The translations under genes and the position numbers were made by a program. A DNA stretch of 64,000 bases from Isoetes taiwanensis (taxonomy: Eukaryota; Streptophyta; Lycopodiopsida; Isoetales; Isoetaceae), in the NCBI GenBank assembly GCA_021234155.1, contig JAJEKV010000013.1:19292438-19356437 (forward strand), given 5' to 3'. Below the pieces are notes generated by a model, which saw nothing but the letters and a program-made list of their open reading frames with translations, was not told where the DNA came from and made no database searches. How positions within the stretch are numbered: the stretch's first letter is position 1; every line of letters starts with the position of its first letter. Below, in pieces: positions 57,171 through 64,000 of this stretch.

Positions 57171-57728
57171 AGGCGAATTTTCTCTTTCATGCCATTTATA
57201 ATGTAGCACCCAAGGCGAGTTTCTCAAATAATTTAAAAGCACTAGTACATAGAATAAAAAAAAGGCAACTTTAAAGTTTTTTGCATTTTGAAAAGTTCGA
57301 TTGTAATTTCACTGTATAGACGCAATAATTGACAATGGACGCAATAGTCTAAAAGACATACGCATATAAAAATAAAAGGCATACTTAAAAGAGATACTAA
57401 TCTTTGAATGAAGCCAACAAAGAAATATGGTTATCATAAACATTTCAGGTTTTAGAGCGTAAGAATTTTTCTTTGAATGTAGCATAATCAATATAACATA
57501 TGGCCTCCAGTTTCATTATAAGCAAAAAAGTAGCCACAAAATGATAAGATATTTTTCATGTCATCTTCAAAGTGGCAACCTCAAGAACTAAAGCAACCTA
57601 GATCAAAGTCTAGCCAAACAACCAAATTAGCTAGAAATACATATTTGTTCTTTATGGTGGACGCATCAAAAGCAAGAAGAAGTCTTCCATAAATTTAAAG
57701 ATTCTTTTGAAAGTAAATTCTTGATCTT
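57171..57728. other. AT-rich region without gene
   Basis: Possibly the 3' non-coding part of the preceding element. No LTR partner of the 1.36-kb units was found here. Confidence 0.35.
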
Positions 57729-57892
57729 GAACATTAACATAAGAACATCTTTTAGATAGCAAAAACATCACATCTCTAACTAATTGTGAGCTCGATCTAG
57801 TGAGCCAAGGTTTAAACATTAGCGTAAGAACATCTTTCAGATAGCAAAAACATCACCTCTAACTAATTGTGAGCTCGATCTAGTGAACCAAG
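57729..57892. repeat. ~84-bp tandem duplication
   Basis: 57729-57809 and 57814-57892 are about 93% identical (AACATTARCRTAAGAACATC ... GTGARCCAAG). Confidence 0.85.
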
Positions 57893-59513
57893 ATTCTGCA
57901 AGCTACTGCCACAGATTGTGAATTAAAAAATAATGACTGTTTATTGGTACAGGTTTGTGCCTATAAATTGAACCTCAAAATAGTTTATCAAATTCAATAA
58001 CTTACGGGCTTTATCACAAATGCGTTATGGCATCAACTAGTTGCATATGCTGTTTGCAATCACCTGCAATTAAGCAACAAATTCACTGACATGCCTCGAT
58101 AAAAGAGAACTTGTAGAATTTTAGAGGCATGTGATGTAAAATAGTGACAGCATACAAAGAAAGCCAAAAGAAAGCTTTGAATTGTTGAAGAAGATGACAG
58201 AATCAAAGATCCGCTTTTATTATACCAAAGATACCAATAGCAAAAGGAAAGGATAACACCGACAACCTAAATAACTTACAAATCTTGTCACAAAGGAATC
58301 ATGGCATCAATTTTGTCGCACATGTTGTTGACCCACCGCACCGCACTATGCACTGTTCCCGTTATTTTACTTGTTCACAAGCTAGTCTTCGCTAACGACC
58401 AACGTCGCCTTTAACATTATCAATTCCCAATCCAAGTTGCATATCAACCCCCGGACAACCCGATCTTGACAGTTTGACTTTGTAATGACAAAACTTTTCA
58501 AAAGTCATCTAAAACCATTATAAGTAAATATTGGCATTCCAAATGTCAACCATGTTTTAATATAAAAAGTGCAAGCACTAACGGCTCTACATATGGCGGT
58601 GTGGAACACCATTTATTTTAAACTCTAGCCACAATAAATCTATAGAAGCTTCATTCCTACATCAGCCTTCCGAATTCAAGCAAAGCAATAGCGATTTTTG
58701 TGTTCTTGGTTTAGTCATTTTGTTTCTAGTTTATGGCAAATGATGCAAGCCTCATAAAGATTGAACTGACCACTATTCTTGAGCAACTCATATTCTTTGA
58801 CATTGAATTATTTGTTTTTGGTAGATTTTCAAAATTTCCAATCAAGAATCAGACATATACTTTATGAATACCGTTCTCTATTTGGTTTTCTATCAAATAT
58901 CATGCCTTTTAAGATAAGATAAATAGGAAAGGAAGGTATCCCCGACTTTGGCCTAAAGCTTGATATTCCAGGGCCCGTCTGACCTCTTTTAAATCCTTGG
59001 GTAAATTAATACATATAAAAAAACTACTGGTTGAACTTTTTAAGGTAGCAGAAGAATGTGAAATCGAACATATCTCACTTGACAAAGATTCCCGGTAACC
59101 GCTAAGGATCGATGTGTCTAGACATCCAAATCTAGACATCCGTTGTCTTTCATTTGGTGTCCCAAGCATTTAACTACTGCTTTTAAGATGTAGGACAAAT
59201 GTGTTATTTGAGGAAAATATAGTACCTTACCATTTCTGTGCCCTTCACATTGAAGTGAACGGCAAGCAAATGTAGCTTTTGGCAAAATATTTGCACAGAG
59301 GAAAATGTATCTGGAACGCAGGATCAAACCTAAGAAAACAAACTCCACAAATCTTGGATGACCTAAAAATTACTCACATTTCGTTCTTCTTTATTACCGA
59401 TTATCACCGAAGTCTCGATTTCCAGAAAATGAAATGGCTCTGAAAGGATTTCGAAACATAAAACAATGATTCAGATCATAGAAACTAAGTAAAATTTAAG
59501 ATAGATTTTGTAC
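57893..59513. other. unassigned region, possibly introns of a minus-strand gene
   Basis: AT-rich with scattered frames on the minus strand (59348-59118, 59169-58909). A GT-AG bounded stretch on the minus strand, 59329-59231, looks like an exon by its borders, but its frame does not continue from the candidate first exon upstream. No gene is claimed. Confidence 0.25.
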
Positions 59514-59681
59514 CTGGCCTGTAGCTTGAGGAAGTTGTAAACGACCTGCTGCTGGTGGATGACCGTTTGATAATAGTGGGCGAATCTGTGGAATCATCGA
59601 TCTCTCAAATCGAGGCTTAATATGCACAAGTCCGCCAGAGTGGAGTAGGGCTTAATTCGAGTCAGTAAGGCCGGAGCTCAT
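59514..59681 (-). pseudogene. candidate first exon of an unidentified gene
   Basis: Minus strand: ATG at 59681, 56 codons, then CAG|GTACAAAATC donor at 59514/59513. The frame reads well (HIKPRFERSMIPQIRPLLSN and then a Pro/Gln-rich end) but has TAA as its tenth codon. No family recognised. Either a decayed gene, or the true start is the internal Met at about 59588. Confidence 0.3.
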
Positions 59682-60264
59682 TTCGTAGAAGAGGGGGCTA
59701 AGGCTTTAAAATAATAAATGAGGCAACCTACTAAGCCTTCGCGATTGAAAATCATTGAAGTTCTCAAAAAACGAGATTATAGCGTAATATTCGGCCTTTA
59801 AGGGAAACCCCGGTGGTAGCAGATGCGCTCAAGGCATCCTCGACAACAAGAGTCCACCTAACATGAAATCTCAACGCCACAAGCGAAGTTCGAAGGAAAT
59901 CGAAGAAACCTTTGCCGACAGATGCAGACTTCAAGGAGGGTGGGCGAGCATGTGCGCAGAGGCAAGAACGAGATAAGGAGAGGGAGACCTTCAAGAATTT
60001 TAAGAAGGAAGGTAACCTTTGTACCATAAGAATAAGTTGTGTGCTTGAGTCATCGAGTGAGGAAGTTGATTCTCCACAACACCCACAACAGTCAATAGTC
60101 GGCCGCAGATTTATGAAGACATATTTCAAAGCGCAGAAGTTATTATTGGCCGGGGATGAAGAAGCCGATAGCTCGCTACATCAAAGAGTGTCACCGTGGT
60201 CGCCAGACGAAGGCGCAGCATCTTCGAATTCCGTGAGCATTGAACCATTAGCGTGCCGAACGTA
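59682..60264 (+). other. unassigned region with one frame
   Basis: A frame of 117 codons (59912-60265) is charged (RQERDKERETFKNFKKEG) and ends just before Gypsy integrase similarity begins. It may be decayed pol of the same element. Not recognised. Confidence 0.3.
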
Positions 60265-60680
60265 AGTGGGGAAGTCATCAAGATGGACTTCATAACAAGG
60301 CTCTTGAGGACAAAGAAGAGGAAAAGATGCCCCGATGGTTGTGGTCGGCAAGTCAGTCGAAGATGGCATACTTTGTGCCCTGCAGACCACCCAGAGCATA
60401 GCCTTAGATATCTAACTCTCTCTCACCAAGGAAATCTTCGTGCTCCATGGTATACCAAGAGAGATCATCTCCCACGAGACCCGGTTCATGAGTGCCTTTT
60501 GGCGGGATCTTCGCTGACGATCCGCACCAAGCCGTCCATGAGCACGGCCTATCACCCTCGACGATGGGCAAAACGTAAGGGACCAACAAAATCTTGGAAG
60601 ATATGCTAAGAAACTATGTCTGGAACAAGCAAAGTAAGTGGGAAGATTACATGAGCAATGTTGCAACCGTAATATAAGCA
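60265..60680 (+). pseudogene. Gypsy integrase core fragment
   Basis: Read through frame changes: MDFITRL (60283 onward) near the first catalytic Asp, a LHGIPREIIS segment (about 60445), RFMSAFWRDL (60484 onward) after the second Asp, STAYHP (about 60537) and an ILED...NYVWNKQ part (60590-60640). Same integrase type as at 16345-16745. No LTR was found on either side. Confidence 0.8.
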
Positions 60681-60785
60681 TGTGCATAGGGGAAGGACAC
60701 GCGATTAAAGGTAGAAGTGAACATGGGTGAAGATGAGATCATCAGGGATGTTCTCTAACTTAAACCCTTTGGACCATGATGCACT

Positions 60786-61200
60786 CACTACAAGAGAATG
60801 TCTGTTCTGCGTCAGAAAATGCGTCAGAAAATTCTTATGGGTTTTTCCCTGTGAGGTTCGAATTTTAATTTTCTCGACGAAAAATACCGACGAAAATCGA
60901 CGAAAATTTTTCTCGACTAACAATGTGACTTAAAAAATCGGACGATAAATTGATCGAATTTAAAAAGTCCGACGAATAATCGACACAAAATTTGACTAAT
61001 AATCCGACGAAAAATATGACTTAAAAATCGATTTTAAAAATCGACGAATGTTTTCGACGATTAACCCGACGAAAGTCCGGCCGAATAATATGACCTAAAA
61101 GTCCTCGACGATTAATCGACGATAATTTAATTTAATGTTCTAACGATTTTTTTCGTCAGTATATTCATCAGAATATTCGTCAGTATATCTAACATGGCAT
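60786..61200 (+). mobile_element. one end of a CACTA-type DNA transposon
   Basis: Starts CACTACAAGAGAATG (60786), close to the usual plant CACTACAAGAAAA terminus. For ~400 bp it is packed with CGACGA, GTCAGAAAAT and ATATGACTTAAAA words, the subterminal repeats typical of this class. It ends in CGTCAGTATAT repeats. The other end was not found. Confidence 0.6.
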
Positions 61201-62099
61201 TTTTTAGCTTTAGGTCAGCATTATAGGTTTCCATACTTATTTCTATGAGTTGCATGACTTCATACATACCAAAGGAATAAGAAATGCTCATATGCATGTA
61301 GATATGAAACATTTTACAACCTATGTCAAACATATCAAATAGTTAGATGAGGTAAATTGTACAATGTTATCTTGCCTTTGGAAAGGAGACTTAATTAAGG
61401 AGAAGTCATTTCATGTTTATCGATCTTTAATTAAGGGCTTGCAAGTTGAATTGGATTTCTTGAAAGGTTGATGAGTTTGTAGGCTATCATCTTGTGTATC
61501 AATTTTTGTCAACATTTCTCTATTATCTTGCAACTAAGTATCAACAAGAAATTGTAAACAATTTAAAGAAACAGATGAGAACGCTGGAGCAAGGGGTCAA
61601 GTGTTTTAGATGAGATCAAATTGTGGACCTTTGTGTTAACGGAAACGATCGTGGGGAGTAGTAGAGTGGATATTAGCATGACAATGCTGCTGGACAGCAG
61701 CAAGTGCATGGCACAACAGGTGCAACACAAGGAGCACTATGCAATAAAAATAATGTTAAGTGGGCACCATGGCATTTGGTTAACGTTGGTCTCTACAACA
61801 GCAATGGTGGACTTCTAAGAAAGGTTGAGCATATCACATGGTCTAGGATTATGATGGGTCTGTGAAGTTGAAAGTCTCTGCCCCATGAGCCTATAGTAAT
61901 GCTGACAAACAATGGCTGACGGTATGAAATAGTGACAATGGAGTATCCATTTGTTAAGGGAACACATATCATGTTAAATTAAAGTAGCCAACCTTAATAT
62001 ATTAGAATAAACCATGAAAATCCAGTGGACCCAAATAATTATGAAAAAAATAGAGCAAGGGTATTTTTTTCTTTAGCATGTTTCAGGTATTCTGCATTT
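61201..62099. other. unassigned region
   Basis: Short frames only. No repeat or gene recognised. Confidence 0.35.
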
Positions 62100-62763
62100 G
62101 CGCCGTCTCGGTTTTAGGGCTCGTTTGGAAGCAAGAACCAAGATGTTCACACAGGGCAATCGCCCCAACTTCAAATCATGATTGCAGCATCTGATTATCA
62201 TGGACACATAGGCAAATCAAACAGGAGGGATGGAATATCCGGACAAATCATCCAGGGGGATGGCTATCTGATAGCAATGAGCCGGAAATGGCTAGTTTGG
62301 AAAGAAATAGGTCAGTGCATATCTTGTTACTGCATTTTACCTTTAATCGTATTTCATAAAAATGTGATTGTATCAGACTAAGCTAAGCACTATTTGGCTC
62401 AGGCGCCCTCCTTTGGCCGCCGTAATGACGAAGCACAAGCTCACTAGATTGGCACTTCCGGATCTTATCAAGCAGGCAGGGATTGATTTTGCTGCCATAC
62501 GCAGGAGCAAAGGGGAAACGCTTGCACAGCCTAGTAAACAGCTGCTCATGGATATTGTGGAGAAATATAACCTAGTATCCACTGAGCAGGTTGCTAGAAA
62601 GGAAGAAGGGATTATCAAATTCATCTCCAAAAGTACTGATGGGGGAGGCAAGAACACACAAGGATCTGATATACAAAGTGTGGCAGACTCTCTAGCAGAG
62701 CAGCAGGACGTTTTGTCAGATGGAGAAGATTCGGAGGACAATGAGGAGCTGCTACTTAACCAG
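62100..62763 (+). CDS. probable 5' exons of an unidentified host gene
   Basis: An exon 62403-62763 is bounded by TTTGGCTCAG| and CAG|GTTCTTTTG. From ATG 62425 it encodes 113 residues: a compact N-terminal part (LTRLALPDLIKQAGIDFAAI...) likely helical, a Gly/Ser linker, and an acidic Ser/Glu/Asp end as in many nuclear proteins. The preceding segment 62100-62310 would be a leader exon with a 12-codon upstream ORF at 62141 and donor AAATAG|GTCAGT; the 92-bp intron between is AT-rich. I cannot assign a family. Low repeat content around it and good splice sites favour a host gene that continues past the window or into exons not recognised. Confidence 0.5.
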
Positions 62764-64000
62764 GTTCTTTTGAGTATATAGTGTTAAAATCTTGCAGTAA
62801 TGGAAGCTTGAGTAATTCCTTAAAAATTGAGTAGGCTCTGTGTTCCTCTCTGTTATAACTTTGCAAGTTATTAAGGTATTCCAGTTTTACATGTAGCAGA
62901 CCCTTGTATTTAATGGCTGCCCCGTGTATTTAATGGTGTTTAATTCCCAAGTATTTAATGGTTGTTTTACCATCTTCTATTCTGCACTAATGTTACGCAT
63001 GCCTGATTTTTCAAGAGACTTTTCCTTTAATTTGTAGTGTTAATAAAACCAAGCAGACCCGCGGTAAACTGCAAACTGAGCAAAACTGAGCGGTACTTAG
63101 ACCCGCGGTTCCTTGCAAATTGCTGATACTTGGTGAGCGAATATCAGGTTAGCAAATACCATTTGGTAATATGTTCTAAGATACATGGAAATAAATGATT
63201 ATACAAGTTTTATAGTTTATGTGTTGCATAAATTTCTCAAATAGGCAGAAATATGTATTTGCGTTTGCCATTTAACCTTGTTCAATTCTGGAATTTTGAG
63301 CATAAGAAATTATGGCTGTAATTTTTGCGATGACACTTAATTAAATTCATTCTACCTAATTCGTTTGTGCCCTTGCTCGATGAAGTTAACTTGGCTTACA
63401 GCTTTACATCCCAGCTTTACATTCCAGACGAAACTTTGTTTTGCTACAGAGTGTGATCTCAAACTGCCAATGGCGAATGCTGGAAAATCATCTACTGAAT
63501 TTTGAAATGCTGATGTGCAATTAGAGGACGTGACGGACGAGTTTTCTAAGGTCTGATTCACTCGTTTATATATTTTACATTGATTGGTACGGTTTACAAA
63601 TAGGTGATGCACAAATAGGTGATGCACAAACGCAACTTGTGCCCCATTATTTTTTAGATATATGCCTATGCCTCCATAGCAAAAGTGCATCTAGAAACTT
63701 TACTTTCATGCATTTGTATGCCGGATTCTCCATAGAAAAGAATGTATTTTCTTCTTTTAAGACATTGTCTAAGGTAATTAAACTTAGATAAAATCTGCAG
63801 TACTTTTAAGTTGTTTGAGATCTTGCTTGCAGCTCAACACTTGCATAAAATTAGAGAAGGTATATGTAAGTGTTGAATCAATAAGTTCTTGCTCGTAGCT
63901 TCTTGGCTTTCAATTTGTGTTATTTTGATAATTGTGAATGAAAAGAATAGATTGGAATCTATGAATTTAATTTTTCGAGAAATATTGTAGGATTACAAAA
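62764..64000 (+). other. probable intron or intergenic DNA
   Basis: AT-rich. One exon-like stretch ends AAG|GTCTGATTC at 63549: the frame before it reads QLEDVTDEFSK but has a TGA at about 63501. TATTTAATGG is repeated four times at 62908-62960 and AAATAGGTGATGCACA twice at 63598-63628. No gene is confirmed. Confidence 0.3.

Noticed and set aside
59231..59329. Second exon joined to the candidate exon 59514-59681
   Set aside because: Splice borders look acceptable, but continuing the frame gives an immediate stop.
63032..63039. TTGTAGTG as the second end of the CACTA element starting at 60786
   Set aside because: Only 8 bases match, no subterminal repeats stand beside it, flanking 3-bp words differ (ACT versus TTA), and the span would swallow the candidate host exon.
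1..64000. CRISPR array, operon or other prokaryotic system
   Set aside because: No regularly spaced repeats with unique spacers, and no compact gene clusters. Introns, LTR elements and the TOC159-like gene show plant nuclear DNA.

Overview
The window is nuclear DNA of a land plant with a large, transposon-rich genome. The evidence is one clear plastid protein-import receptor gene of the TOC159/TOC132 type, plant-type Copia, Gypsy and LINE elements, primer binding sites for plant tRNAs, and GT-AG introns. I cannot name the species. The low gene density (one certain host gene in 64 kb) suggests a fern, lycophyte, gymnosperm or similar, but that is inference.

Layout. 1-2033: palindromic 42-bp repeats, then an unrecognised, possibly spliced coding remnant. 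2034-8388: a tandem array LTR-internal-LTR-internal-LTR of a gag-only retroelement with three zinc knuckles. 8389-11040: solo LTR-like fragments and AT-rich sequence. 11041-14606: a decayed L1-type LINE, followed by a short insertion that carries the 3' tail of a different, GC-rich LINE family. 14790-20070: mostly unassigned, with a Gypsy integrase scrap, an L1 3' end and microsatellites. 20074-23350: small DNA transposons (a foldback element, a Harbinger-like MITE with TAA target duplication) and a dispersed repeat. 24384-32022: a second L1-type LINE split by a Copia element (26619-31701). The LINE sequence is duplicated for about 320 bp on both sides of the Copia element. 33046-38170 (minus): the TOC159-like gene, with introns in both UTRs. 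39840-45045: a GC-rich, CpG-rich LINE with an AP endonuclease domain. 45579-46145: a hAT-like MITE with a perfect 8-bp target duplication. 46150-47040: a further LINE 3' fragment. 47265-47440: a scrap of Copia reverse transcriptase. 47900-50854: two or more tandem 1.36-kb LTR-like units. 50856-57170: primer binding site, a leader with four copies of a 65-bp inverted-repeat motif, and a decayed gag-protease region. 57170-60260: mostly unassigned. 60265-60680: Gypsy integrase scrap. 60786-61200: one CACTA-type end. 62100-64000: probable 5' part of an unidentified host gene.

The only functional theme I can defend is plastid protein import by the TOC159-like receptor. Its reading frame has one in-frame TGA at the junction of the GTPase and membrane domains, where two nearby compensating one-base indels are inferred. 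The rest is a record of transposition: insertion, LTR-LTR recombination, tail sharing between LINEs, and decay. The best leads are the tandem gag-only array, the large duplication around the Copia element, the covarying hairpin shared by LINE tails of very different base composition, and the fourfold hairpin repeat in the Gypsy leader.
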